The translations under genes and the position numbers were made by a program. The notes beneath the pieces were generated by a model. The model was not told where the DNA came from and did not search any database. It worked only from the letters and a program-made list of their open reading frames with translations. From Porogramme epimiltina (Eukaryota; Basidiomycota; Agaricomycetes; Polyporales; Polyporaceae), in NCBI GenBank assembly GCA_900155495.1, contig FTLJ01000334.1, positions 1 through 64,000 on the forward strand: a DNA stretch of 64,000 bases, read 5' to 3'. Of this stretch, positions 47,154 to 59,201 are shown one piece after another. Position 1 is the first letter of the stretch, and every line of letters begins with the position of its first letter.

Positions 47154-48600
47154 TCGTCCAGTCCCCGGGCGGACATATGCGCGCGCACGAACGGGTGAGA
47201 TTATAGCACGGTGAGCCCGGCGCGAGAACGATATACGAGGGCAACGCACAGTGCACGCCAAGCTTCTTCTTTCCGCCAGACGAGATCTCAGAGAGGGCCA
47301 TTCTTGCCGGAGCGTGTGTGCGGGGTGGTGTCTTGGCCGGGGGGCGAAGAGAGGAGTCGCACAGCGAGAAAGAATGGCGTTAAAATGAATGAAAAGGGGC
47401 GGACGCCGCGAGCGACGGGAGGAGGGGTGGGGTATGCGTGGCTTGAAGGAAGGTGAGTATAGGGAAGGGCGGCGCAAGGGAAGGAGTTGAGGGAGGGGGC
47501 AGCGCGCGCGGCTGTCTTGACGACCGCACCTGCCATCACGCGTCGCGGCTCGCTCGCGATCCATCATGGCCATCCGGGTGGAGCTCGCGCACCCCTCGCG
47601 ACCTGGTCAAGATGCCTTACAGAGTCGTCTCTAATCACCAAGGGTAGCGAACATTGTTCGCGATGAAGAGATGGGATTGTCGCAACGTCGCGCAGCTGAG
47701 CCCGGCCTGCGGACGAGCGGGGCGCGACCAAGACCAGTACTCACTGTGGTTGCAGAAGCCGTAAATAGCTCTTGTCGCGTGGTCATGAACGGGCGTCTAC
47801 GTGTCGAAATAGCTTCGGCCTCGACTCCCCGAACCAACATCATCATAGTTGCGGTTCGCCCTGAACCGTATTCAACGCCTAGCCTCCGGAACCACTTCAA
47901 CGTAGGCTACATCTCCGGAGGTCACACCAGCTCAGAGTTCCCTGTTTGTGGAGCTGCGTTATTGTTGGGGCGTCAGCACCACCCCGTGACACCCTTCGAT
48001 ACGCGCGCGGGCAACAGCATTCAAGGGCGACGCGACTCCCTTACGACGTCTCTTCCTCTCCCTACGCGTCCATATTGCAAAGCATGAGTATCAGCAGCAT
48101 TTCCGAGCAGCTGTGTAGTAAGTCGCGCTTCCCATTTCATATCTTACTATGACAAACCAGTACACACAGTAGGCTGCCAGGTCGGGCATTTGCCGGCAAG
48201 TCCTTCCTCTCGTCCGCGAGAGTGCGGGAATCAAATGGCCTCATTCTTTTTAGCAAACCCCGTTCTTCGTCTCCGGACCGGCGGTCCTGGGGGACGCTTC
48301 CGGGCAAGGCGGTCATTCATCGTCGCCCGCTGAAGCACAAGGTGCGTCGGGCGAGCACGACCATCCGACCACGATGGAAGTTCGATTGGGCCGTCATGTG
48401 GTGCCGCTACGTTCGCCCGCCCGCCCGAGTTCCAAACGTACACTGCAGTCGAGCTGCCGGGGACCGTGTACCCGCTCCTCTTCCCCGTTCGGCCGTGAAC
48501 CGTGCCGCGGCGCGTGCGCTGAACCGTGATGGCGAGCGCGCATAAATATCCTCGACGGCTGGAGTTCGGATGCTGGCTTGCCCTTCTCTACTTCTTCGAC
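47154..48600. other. Intergenic between MARVEL-like gene and GH95
   Basis: Divergent promoter region. Frames near 47.67-48.09 kb (+) and 47.63-47.90 kb (-) overlap each other and show no domain. ATAAATA at 48543-48549 lies about 58 nt before the GH95 start and could be its TATA element. Confidence 0.45.
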
Positions 48601-51600
48601 ATGCTCACTCGGCGAGTAGGCGAGGCTCTCGTCCTTGGCGCGACGCTGTCCGCCGTTGTCGCAGCCCCTCCGGGTTTCCCAGCGTCCGGCAATGGCATGT
48701 GGTACAATGCACCTAGTGGGGTGGGCACCTGGTCGGAAGACTGGTTACCCATAGGAAACGGCTTCCTTGGAGGTAAGTGCGCCTTTGTTGTCAGTATACC
48801 TGTATATGCATTGATCACATCTGTGTATAGCGATGCTAGCAGGTCAGACGGTGACTGAGCTGACGCAGCTCAATATCGAGTCTTTGTGGTCTGGTGGACC
48901 CTTCCAGGACCCGGTGCGTTATCCACTGAACACCTGCCGTTCACATGACGCTGACGGGCTCTGTTCATGCAGAACTACAACGGAGGAAACAAGCAACCGT
49001 CCGAAGCCGCAACGATGGCGGCGGACCTCAAGACGATTCGGCAATCCATCTTCGAGAGCCCGAGTGGGACAATTCAGAGTGAGCGTCGCACTCGTGACCG
49101 ATCATGCGCCCTAACTCTAACTCTCGACTATGCAGGCGTCGAGGAGCTAGCCACCGACCAAGGCGACTACGGTGAGTGCACGTCACGGCCTCCACATGAA
49201 CATCCAGGGGCGGAAGACTCATGACGTCGACATCCAGGCTCGTTCGCCGGCGCGGGATATCTGATTTCCACCCTGAACTTGACCGGCGGCACGACTAACT
49301 TCTTCCGGTGGCTCGACCTCGATGACGCTGTGCAGAGAACTTCTTGGACCCAATCGGGCACTTCTTTCCTCCGGCACGTCTCTCCATTCCTCGCTGCTGC
49401 CACCGGGAACTAATTGCATGCGCATTGTAGCGAGACTTTCTGCTCGAACCCCACCCAGGCATGTGTCCAACACATCAATACCACCGACGGTACCACTCTC
49501 CCCTCTCTCACCTTCGCCTACTCGCTTTCCCCGGAGTCCGGCATCGATACCCCCACCGTGCAATGCTTCGACAACACGACTCTCATGATCGAAGGGACGG
49601 CTTCTAGCCCAGGGATGGCCTTCGAGCTCCTCGCCCGTGTCGCCGCGAGTGGTGGCAACGCTTCCATAGCGTGTACCCCCTCGGGCTCCAACGCGACTAT
49701 CGCCGTCACCGGCGCGCAGGCCGCCTGGATCACCTGGGTCGGCGGCACCGACTACGACATGGACGCCGGCGACGAAGCGCACGGGTTCTCATTCAAGGGC
49801 ACCGCGCCGCACGACGCGCTCGTCGCCCTCCTCGCACCCGCCACCGCGGCGCTCGCCACCACGTACGATGCACAGATAGCGGCGCACATCAAGGACTACT
49901 CGGCGGTCATGACGCAGTTCTCTGTGGACATTGGTCAGAAGCCCGACTTCACCACCCCGACGGACCAGCTGCGCGACGAGTACCAGACTGATACGGGCAA
50001 TCCGTACCTTGAGTGGCTGACGTTCAACTACGGGCGGTACTTGCTCGCTACTAGCGCGCGAGGTGCTCTCCCGGCGAACCTTCAGGGCAAGTGGGGCAAA
50101 GACTCTAGTAATGCTTGGGGCGCGGGTGAGGATATATAGCTATTTGTAAACTAATATCCTTGCTAATGTCATTGCCCCCTCCAGATTATCGTACGTTATG
50201 GGCCTTACTCTGGTCTCATATGCTGACCTTAACGTCTTCCCATAGACTCGAACATCAACTTGCAGATGAACTACTGGTTCCCGGAGATGACAGGCATGGA
50301 TGTGGTCAAACCGGTGTTTGACTATATCGAGGTGCGCGGGCCGTCACTTAGCTCTGCTACGTGCTTACAATGCTCTCTGCGCAGAAAACATGGGCTCCGC
50401 GTGGCGCATACACTGCGCAAGTCTTGTACAATACCTCGGAGGGTTGGGTGACGCACAATGAGGTGAGTAATTCGCAGCGGAATGCCTACATCGGTACCTC
50501 GACATGTTCTAACACGTCCGCGACATGCATAGATGAATGTAGGCCGATTTCCCGTGAATGAACGAGATGGTGCTGAGAACAGCGGATAGATCTTCGGGCA
50601 CACCGGAATGAAGACTGGTGGAGCCTCATATGCTGACTACACCGGTACGTGTGCCTGCTTTCGCTCTTATTCGGATAGCAGCTTATTCTACTTATAGGCG
50701 CGAACACGTGGATGGTACGCACCGAAATGGCTAAGGATCACTTGATACTCACCCGCAAGAACAGATGCTCCATGTATGGGATCATTTCGACTTCACGCAG
50801 GACGTAGCTTGGTTCAGGGAGCAAGGATACCCCCTTCTCAAGGTCTCTCTTATTCCAGTAATACTGCTTAGAGCGGCCTTACTGATGCCACGGTACAGGG
50901 TGTCGCGCAGTTCCACTTGAACAACCTCTTCCCGGATTTGCGCTTCAATGACTCTACTCTTGTCGTGAACCCGTGCAACTCTCCTGAACAAAATCCGATC
51001 ACTATGGGTAAACTTCTCATCAGGCCCTGGATAGCAAGTCATGCTTAGTCGTGATATACAGGCTGCTCTCACGCGCAACAGCTTATTTGGATGCTTTTCA
51101 ACGCCATCGAGAAGGGATTCAAGCTTTCCGGTGACAAGGACACCAAGTTCCTCAGCAGTACGCCATCACCTGTTGTAGCACTATGCTTCTCCCTGATCTC
51201 CTTACAGGGGTCCTCGCCACTCGCGAGAAGATGGACAAGGGCGTCCATATCGGCTCTTGGGGCCAGCTTCAAGGTAATCCTCCGTCCTACCTTCTCCCCC
51301 GCAATGTGCTTACACACATTCCGACAGAATGGAAAGTCGACATGGACTCCCCTACGGACACCCACCGCCACCTTTCACACCTCATCGGACTCTACCCAGG
51401 CTACTCGCTCACCAATTACAACGCGAGCGTGCAAGGCACTGCGGTCAACTACACGCATGACCAAGTCATCACAGCAACGACAACGAGCCTTATCCACCGC
51501 GGGAACGGCACCGGACCCGACGCGGATGCGGGCTGGGAGAAGGTCTGGCGCGCGGCGTGCTGGGCGCAACTCGGAAACGCAAGCGAGTTCTACCACGAAC

Positions 51601-52121
51601 TTACAGTAAGTTTCCCCTGCGCTCACTGAAGAGTGAGGTTCTGATCGGAGACACGTGTACGCACAGTACGCGCTCGAGCGCAACTTTGCAGGAAACCTCT
51701 TTGACCTCTACACACCTGGCAACCCCGACATCTTCCAGATCGATGCCAATTTCGGGTACTCCGCTGCCTTCCTCGTACGTCCCCTTCCCTACGCCTTCTC
51801 CACACATCTCGTTAACGACTCCACACACAACGCTATACATAGAACGCGCTCGTGCAAGCGCCCGATGAACCCTCGACCTCCAACGTCTATACCGTCACTC
51901 TCCTGCCTGCGCTTCCGGCCGCGTGGTCGTCTGGCACTGTGCGTGGCGCGCGCGTCCGAGGTGGGCTATCCGTGGACTTCGCATGGGGGCAGGGTGCCGT
52001 ACGCGCTCTTGCCATACATACCTCGGACAGTGCGCCAGTGCGCACCGTCCGCTTCGTCGAGGATGGAAGGGTGCTGTACACGATGCCGGTGAAGCCAGGC
52101 ATGAGCGTGAAGGTGATGTGA
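48601..52121 (+). CDS. Secreted GH95 alpha-L-fucosidase (827 aa, 18 exons)
   Basis: Inverting glycosidase family known for removing alpha-1,2-fucose from oligosaccharides; a signal peptide (about 21 residues) predicts secretion. Exons: 48601-48772, 48831-48913, 48973-49078, 49136-49171, 49238-49373, 49431-50125, 50185-50190, 50246-50331, 50385-50462, 50590-50644, 50698-50714, 50765-50842, 50899-51007, 51062-51157, 51208-51273, 51328-51605, 51667-51774 and 51843-52121. Family marks: MWYNAPSGVGTWSEDWLPIG, LTQLNIESLWSGGP, ACVQHI, DYHSNINLQMNYW (the Asn-x-Asn pair), DTHRHLSHLIGLYPG and FQIDANFGYSAA. Exon 7 is only 6 nt, yet it is needed to spell WGADYHSNIN. The intron after exon 5 begins GCACGT (GC-AG). 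Length is usual for the family. Substrate not certain. Confidence 0.9.
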
Positions 52122-52442
52122 GCGAAGACTCGGAAGGGATCATGGAGGCCGGGGTCTGAACGTTTCTGAGACAGAGAAGATGGTGAATTGTAATAGGACT
52201 AACAAGGTGTACTAGTACGACGAAGAAGCTGATCTTGCAGTGCTCATAGCAATCAAGCTTGTCCGAAGTGACCTCGACTCGGAATTGTGCTTCATGGGGC
52301 TAATGGTCACGTGGGCGTTGTCCCATCTTATCAACCGGTTCCCCTTTTGGGTGACCGCGTCTCGAGGCGCGCGGCACCCTGTCAGTCGAGCACACGGACG
52401 CCGCGCAGTGCGCACCCACCGTTTACCACGACGACCACGGCC
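52122..52442. other. Intergenic between GH95 and carboxypeptidase
   Basis: Short same-strand gap holding the GH95 3' end and the carboxypeptidase promoter. Nothing distinctive seen. Confidence 0.5.
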
Positions 52443-54388
52443 ATGAGAGCGCTCGCGACTACCCTGCTTCCCCTCGTGCTCGCTGCGACTGCCGTACTCT
52501 CTGTGCCGACGACCGAGCAAGTTCTTCTCGACGACCTTTCTCGCATTTCCAAGGATTGGCAGCATGGCATAGAGGACGTCATTCACAAGGGCGCGGAACG
52601 CGTCATGAAGTGGGTCGACGAGGGCAAGGAGTTCGTAAGGCAGCACGATATCACTTGTGAGTATGCCGTACTCCGGAACCCCGAAGCTTAGTGACACTCG
52701 CCACACAGACGAGCTCGTCTCCCACCCCGCGTTCGGCGAACACCAACTGCGTATGACCGAGCCGACTCTATGTGACCCCTCCGTCAAGCAGGCCTCGGGC
52801 TACCTCGACATCGCCGATGATAAGCACCTCTTCTTCTGGTTCTTCGAGGCGCGCCACAATCCCGAAGAGGCGCCCCTCGTCCTCTGGCTCAACGGCGGCC
52901 CCGGCTGCTCCTCAACCACGGGCCTCCTCTTCGAGCTCGGCCCGTGCCGCATCTCGGAGGAGGGCAAGAACGTGGCCCACAACCCGCACTCGTGGACCGA
53001 GTCCGCCAACGTCATCTTCCTCGACCAGCCCGTCAACGTCGGGTACTCGTACGCCGACGGCAGCACGTCCGTCAACACCTCGCCCGTCGCCGCCGAGGAC
53101 GTGTACGCGTTCCTCGAGCTCTTCCTCGCGCGCTTCCCCAAGCTCCAGAAGCGGCCGTTCCACATCGCCGCGGAGAGCTACGGCGGCATGTACGCGCCGA
53201 GCATCGCGAGCGAGGTGCACCGCCAGAACCGCGCGCTCGCGCGCACCACCGCCGGCGCGGACGACGCCGTGCCCGGGCTCGTGCACATCAACCTCGCGTC
53301 GGTCATGATCGGGAACGGCATCACGGACCCGCTCGTGCAGATGGCGAGCGTGCCCGACGCGGCGTGCGGCGGCGAGTTCCCCGTGTTCGACGACCCCGAC
53401 GGGCCGCAGTGCCAGGCGCTGCGCACGAAGGTCCCGACGTGCGAGCGCCTCGTGCAGAGCTGCTACAACTTCGACTCCAAGTTCACCTGCGTGCCCGCGC
53501 TGCTCTACTGCAACAGTCAGCTCATGGGCCCCGTCGTGCGTGAGTGTCAAACCGCTCGGATTGTCGCCTGCACGGGCCTGAATTCTGACCGCCCCCCTCC
53601 TTCGTAGAGACTGGCAAGAACATCTACGACGTGCGCCGGCCGTGCGACCGCTCCAAGGACAAGGACGGCGACCTGTGCTACAAGGAGCTCATGTGGATCG
53701 ACACCTGGATGAACCTGCCCTCGACGAAGAAGGCGCTCGGCGTGAACCCCGCGATCGACTTCGAGAGCTGCAACATGCAGGTGAACCAGGCGTTCGCGCT
53801 CCAGGGCGACGGCGCGCGCAACCGCGCGAAGCTCCTCCCCGAGCTCATCGAGAGCGGCGTCCGCCTGCTCATCTACGCCGGCGACGCGGACATGGCGTGC
53901 AACTACATCGTGCGTGCTGCATCCATATCATTCGTGAAAGCCGCGCTGACGCTTGGGTGACGTGTACAGGGCAACGAGCGCTGGCTTGAGAAGCTCGAGA
54001 CCAAGTTCCAGGACGAGTTCACGAAGACGACGAAGCAGCCGTGGGTCACGCTTGCCAAGGGTGACCTTTCTGGTTGGGTGCGCTCTGCGGGCGGGGACGG
54101 CTTCACCGCCGGCAACATCACCTACGTCCAGGTCCACGCCGCCGGGTACGTCGCTCTCCCCTCCACTTGCATGCTTACAGGTTGTATTGACACATTCATC
54201 TTCGCCTCGCTGCAGCCATATGGTTCCGTTCGACCAGCCCGACGCGTCGCTCGTAAGTGGCCTACTGCTCAACATGGTATCCAACTTGCTCATGTGCTTC
54301 TCACCAGGACCTCATCTCCCGCTGGCTCGCGGACGTCCCGCTTGCGCTCAACACGAGCCTCGGAGACATGACCTTCAGCGGTCCTTGA
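52443..54388 (+). CDS. Serine carboxypeptidase, carboxypeptidase Y-like (546 aa)
   Basis: Peptidase family S10, removing C-terminal residues in the vacuole or outside the cell. Exons: 52443-52656, 52709-53539, 53608-53909, 53970-54145, 54216-54252 and 54308-54388; all GT-AG, phases agree. Signal peptide MRALATTLLPLVLAATAVLS; a propeptide of about 70 residues. The mature core has FFWFFEARHNP, LVLWLNGGPGCSS, catalytic Ser in AESYGGMYAP (near 228), Asp in YAGDADMACNYIGNERW (near 441) and His in AGHMVPFDQP (near 509). It ends shortly after this, as usual for the family. It lies 321 nt downstream of the GH95 gene on the same strand. Vacuolar versus secreted location cannot be told from sequence. 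Confidence 0.93.
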
Positions 54389-55583
54389 GCGGATTGCGAG
54401 AGTGCGCTACGGACCTTCATAGATCACCAACCTCATGGTCTTCTCGCTGTGGATTTGTGTACAATAGCATATATGTCGGACATACATGGAACGACCGGAA
54501 CATGACTTCTGCCATTGTCCTCTCACTACAAATATGTGGACGTATGACACGTCGTCAACATGATGAGCTATGCAAGGCGTTATGGCAGCAACTTGCGCGG
54601 TAACCGGTGGGTACCCCGGGAAATTCCTTTCAATGCTTTGCCCTCTCTTTGGACAAGCGCCAACCTTATCTTCCTTTTGATGTGGGCACGTGATTGAATT
54701 GATTATAAGAGAGGCATCTGCCTGCCCCGTTTTCTCACCGAAACATCCAATTACAACTCTGCTTCTGTCTTTCCGTAACGATACCGCCGCTTTTCTGTTA
54801 CAGAGGCCCTCCAACTCGATTTGGCGGACGATGCTCTCCGTTGTGATCGCTCTGGTGATGCAAAGGGCGAACCTCGCAGGGGTACGGATTGCCTGATACT
54901 CCACGTATAAACCCGCTGACCCCGCTCGGCCGAACGCAGGCACCGACCACTGAGCGGGCAGCACACCTGTGGCACCTGGCGACATCTTTACGCCATGTCC
55001 CGTTCAGTACGCCTCTTTGCGAGGAATGATCAATGTGATATAGAACATGCTTCGGCCGTCGGAATAAAGGATCGTGCCCATTCTTCCAATCACTGCGTCC
55101 TGAGCCCAGCCCAGTGCACGCTCGGCTCCCAAGCCAAGCAGAATCCCCGCACCTGTCAACGTCACGGGCAGAGGTAGCCCCGCGCTTTCCGGCCAGTCCC
55201 CTCGGTCGGTGGCCCGGAACGAACGTTTGCCGGAAGATTCCCGATTCTCTCGTCGCACTGGATTCGACCTCGTGCGCACTCGCTCCTCGCTCCGACGCTT
55301 GCTTTCGTCCCCTTTTGACCGCTTCCGGCAATGGAGGATGCTCTCGTTCGTGATCGACCGCGCGATGCCTTAATTATGGCACCCCGATGGCTGTCTATGG
55401 CTGTTCGTCCTGTGCATGGGACCTCCTATCTCCCGTTCAGGCCATACGTCATGTCGTATTGCCGACTCCACAACGCCTTATAAACGCTCTCGATAGCGTT
55501 CCAGACCGCCAACATCGTCAGCCCCAGCTTTCGCCCTTCTCCCACACTCGTCCTCGCCCCTCCTACACCCACATTCAATCGCC
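54389..55583. other. Intergenic before DWLDKG gene 3
   Basis: Two short stretches (near 54.83-54.86 and 55.33-55.36 kb) share a GATGCTCTC...GTGATCG-like core, hinting at a small internal duplication. No gene recognised. Confidence 0.4.
55479..55484 (+). promoter_or_regulatory. TATA box of DWLDKG gene 3
   Basis: TATAAA 105 nt before the ATG, matching the spacing in the two paralogues near 11-12 kb. Confidence 0.6.
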
Positions 55584-56404
55584 ATGTCTAGCTACGGAGA
55601 GGACAACAACTCCTACGGCAGCTCGGACCGCCGCGACCGCGACGAGAACTCCTACGGATCCAGCGACCGCAACGACTCCTACGGATCCAGCGGCCGCGAC
55701 AACAACTCGTACGGATCCAGTGACCGTGACAACAACTCGTACGGATCCAGCGACCGCGATAACTCGTACGGTTCGAACGACCGCCGCAGGGACGGCGACT
55801 CGTACGGCTCCAGCGGGGACCGCAACCGCTCCGACGACTCGTACGGCTCCAGCCGCGACAACAACTCGTACGGCTCCAACCGCGACTCGGACAACTCGTA
55901 CGGCAGCCGCAACCAGAACAGCAACCAGGACAGCTACGGGTCCAGCGGGAACAGCTACGGCTCCCGCAACAACGACAACGACAGCGACAGCTACGGCTCC
56001 AACAAGACCACCTCGAACACCTCCAGCGACTCGGACAGTTACGGCGCTGGCGCTGGCAGCGCGGGCTACGGCTCGCGCCGGGACGAGGACAGCCAGGGCG
56101 CCGGCTCGCGCGGCGACAGCTACGGCTCGAGCCGCAACGAGTCGTCGCGCACGTCGGACTCGTCCGACTCGAACGCGTACAGCAACTCGCAGTACGGCGC
56201 GGGCTCCTCCGGCGGCGGGGACTGGCTCGAGAAGGGCGTCGAGTTCGCGGCGAAGAAGGCCGGATACGAGCTGGTGCGTTCTTGCGCCTGTCCGGGGATG
56301 TGTAGTGGTCATCGCCTGACGGGTTCTTTGCGCGTTTGCAGGACAACGATACTGCGGGGAAGATCTCCAGCGGGCTCGGTGAGGCCATCGGGCGTTTCGG
56401 GTGA
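55584..56404 (+). CDS. DWLDKG-family protein 3, Ser-Tyr-Gly repeat protein (250 aa)
   Basis: Exons 55584-56273 and 56342-56404. Residues 1 to about 208 are almost wholly Ser, Asn, Asp, Gly, Tyr and Arg, with 16 SYG units, many as NNSYGSSDRD. They resemble SYG-rich prion-like regions of RNA-binding proteins, but no RNA-binding domain is present. The C-terminal block reads GGGDWLEKGVEFAAKKAGYE, then DNDTAGKISSGLGEAIGRFG. The intron falls at the same place as the first intron of the two paralogues at 11-12 kb. There is no signal peptide or membrane segment. The second intron and the GVQ end are absent. It converges with the third M35 protease. Function unknown; condensate or stress protection would be speculation. 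Confidence 0.8.
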
Positions 56405-56757
56405 GCGGCATTCGACTGCTATGACGAATGTCAATCATGTTGACTCTTTATCTTCTAGCCGGTAATTGGCACCTGCATCAAGGACGGAGCATCTAAGCGA
56501 GGAACTGGGCTTGATTTATGTGTAGGGGCCATGCTTGTTCGTAGGCAGATGGGTTTCGGACTATGGGAAGAGCGTCTATAAAGCATGTACTAAAACCATA
56601 ACATCATTGTATTGCCAAATATGAACCACTTAACAAGGAGCCCATCGTGATACGTGCTTTCCAAGTAACATACGGAGCCTACTGTCACCCAAACAGAGCG
56701 ACGTTTGGCATTCGCTGTTGGTCTGTATTTATAACGTTCTGCTCCAAAGAACAACGT

Positions 56758-58252
56758 TCAGACCACCACCACTCCCTCGCCTGCGTGTACTCGGGGAGAC
56801 ATCACAGCCTGCTGTGCAGGCAGCCAGTCCCCGTCCCCTTCTCCGGCAAGCCACTCCACAGGGCACGCTCCGCCGGACGCCTCGACAGCGAAGTACTCGT
56901 AGTTGGACGCGTTCTCCACCGCGCCGTCCGGGTTCTCCGCTGCGAGCTTGAGTGCGTCGGCCTTCCTGTAGCCATACGGGACATCCTTCGTGCCGCCGTT
57001 CGCCTTGAAGTGCGTGGCCTGTTGGGGGCAACGACGGTGTTCAGCCATTCACGCCACGCTGCGAAGGTGGCGCGGAGCTCGTACCTCATGAACAATCGTC
57101 GACGCGCGCGACTTGTCCCCACAGCGCTTTGTGCTAGGGTGGAAGTACCGTGGGCAGAGATGGACGTTCCCGAATCTGCGGCCGGCCGCACATGTCAGCC
57201 CTCCGGCCGCGCCATGCAGGGGGTGAAAGCGGAAACGCACTCATCGTCGGCACCCCCGAGCACGTACGCGAGCATCTTGTCCTCGCCCTCGCACCCGACG
57301 GAGAAGCAGTCGTACGAGTAGTCTTCGTAGCGGTTCTGCGAGACCCGTAGGAAGTGGTCGAGGACTATGTCGAACCTCGTGTGGTTGGGGCTGCCGAACC
57401 ACCGCTGGTAGAGTGCGCCGGCATATCCGCCTTCCTGTAGTGTCCTGGGCGTGAAGATATAGTCAGGTGTGGGAGTAAAGTGCTGTGGTTAGAAAGGCGT
57501 ACATGAGGGCAGTGCTCGTATAGTTTTTGGCGACGATGATAGACCGTCGGAGCTCTTGCATCTCCCATTGGTCGCAGGGAGTGGAATCGTCGTCATGCAT
57601 CTGAGCGCGTGTTACCGTCGTTCCTGAGATCTTCACAACGAGGGGTTCGGAGGACAAATCAGGGGAGAATGCAAGTATGTGGCCTTTGGAAGCGTGGTAG
57701 AGCGTCACTGGAGCTTTGATCTTCAACGTGTATATGCCGGGACCAGAAGCGGAAAATTCGTACACGCTGGCGACTGTTGGGCGCATTAGTGAGATGGGCC
57801 GATGGAAAAATACGTGGGGAGGTACACGCACCGCCATAGATGGCCTGTACAGACTGGCCGGGGTGGAGAGTAGTGTACGCGGTGGCTCTAGTTTCATCGT
57901 CTTCAGATACAATGAGGTCCAAATCATCTTCCACCTATAAGTTGGCTCATAAATCGCCATAGAATGTCTCAGGGAGGGTTCTACTGACCTGCTTTCCAAC
58001 AAACTGCGGACGTAGACCCCATTCGTTCTCAATGGTGAAGAGGTCAACATAGATAGGAGAAAGAGGGGAGAAAGGGAGTTCGATGAGCTTCAATGACTCT
58101 GTCCCGGTGTTTGTGACGTTGAGAGTAACAAGGAGTTCGTCCACAACATCAACAAAAGAGGGGCCAAAGATATCGAGCGACACATGGGGTTCAGCAGAAA
58201 CAAGAAGTGCGCCCGGCAAGGCTGCAAGAAGGCAGGGAAGTAAGTAAATCAT
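56758..58252 (-). CDS. M35 metalloendopeptidase, copy C (397 aa)
   Basis: Third member of the secreted M35 protease family here. Exons in order: 58252-57989, 57934-57832, 57773-57503, 57444-57241, 57175-57085 and 57018-56758; GT-AG, phases agree. Signal peptide MIYLLPCLLAALPGALLVSA; propeptide with the same order as copies A and B; catalytic domain with HEATH (His310, His314) and GTKDVPYG (Asp323). The intron again divides HE from ATH, and the other intron positions match copies A and B. It differs in residue detail (for example GADDEFGNVHLCPRYF for FGEIYLCNKYF) and has a 25-residue longer C-terminus, so it is an older paralogue. Lys specificity is less certain than for B. Confidence 0.87.
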
Positions 58253-59201
58253 GTGAGGACCTGGTCGAAATGAAGAGGATGTAGGTGCATGCCACCACTG
58301 AGCGGACTGCCCATTTGTAGACCTTCAGAGACCCGTCCTAACTAGGTCCCGGTGCGGTTGTTGCTCGGGACCGGATTTCAGGTTGTCTGCTATGGTCCCC
58401 TGTGTTGATATGTAAGTGCCAAGTGGCGTCGCTTGTGCCCCCGGGGTAGGCGAAGGTACAGGACAACCTCAGTTTCGTGAGGGTGCGACACCAACGCGAT
58501 TGCGCCGCTTATTGTGTGCCTTGACACCCCTCGGATTCTGTCTCCTCGATAGAATGTGCACGTAGGTACTGCGTATATCGTCCACGGTGGGGTAAGCATC
58601 AAAGAAAGCACGCTAACCGCTAGGCACTCACAAGGCACACACAGGGGAATATTGACAGAGGGGACAGCGCGAAATTTCGGCCCATATTCAACCTGTCACC
58701 CTGAGCTTCAGGCACTACGCCGAAGATTGGAAGCGGGAGGCTCGGAGTTGCACAAAGCCGGAGGAGGGTACCCGCAGCCTAGATCACCCTGTGTTCATTT
58801 CCGGACGCGATACGTGCAGCCGATAGAGACATGAGAGACAGTTAACATCGGAGGTTACTGAGTACTGAGTGCAGTGCGACGCAGCTTGGCCAGTCGAGAA
58901 ACAACGAACGGTCATGTGAAGATTTCACCGCGTCCGATCCAAGCTCGGGCTACGTGCATGTCACCGTGGGCGCCTCGGGCGACCGTTGCGCCGTCTCTCC
59001 TCCATGTTCCACATCTAAACTGTGAACTCGTTGGCATTCGTACTCGCGCCACTTCTGCATCTCCAACAACAATACTCAAAAATAACACTACATTCTGTCC
59101 TTACCGGTACCTCCTCCCGTAACCGTTCGTGCCGACCCGACTGCCCTCCTTCGGCCAACTGCCGCCTCCTAGCCCTCCTCTTTTGCCTCCAATGCAAGCT
59201 C
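58253..59201. other. Intergenic upstream of MEP-C
   Basis: Promoter of MEP-C and unassigned sequence. Short frames only; nothing recognised. Confidence 0.45.

Noticed and set aside
55387..56319. A 310-codon Thr/Ala/Arg-rich frame on + and a 287-codon Val/Ala-rich frame on -
   Set aside because: Both are alternative readings of the SYG repeat DNA. The SYG frame has the proper intron and the conserved C-terminal block.
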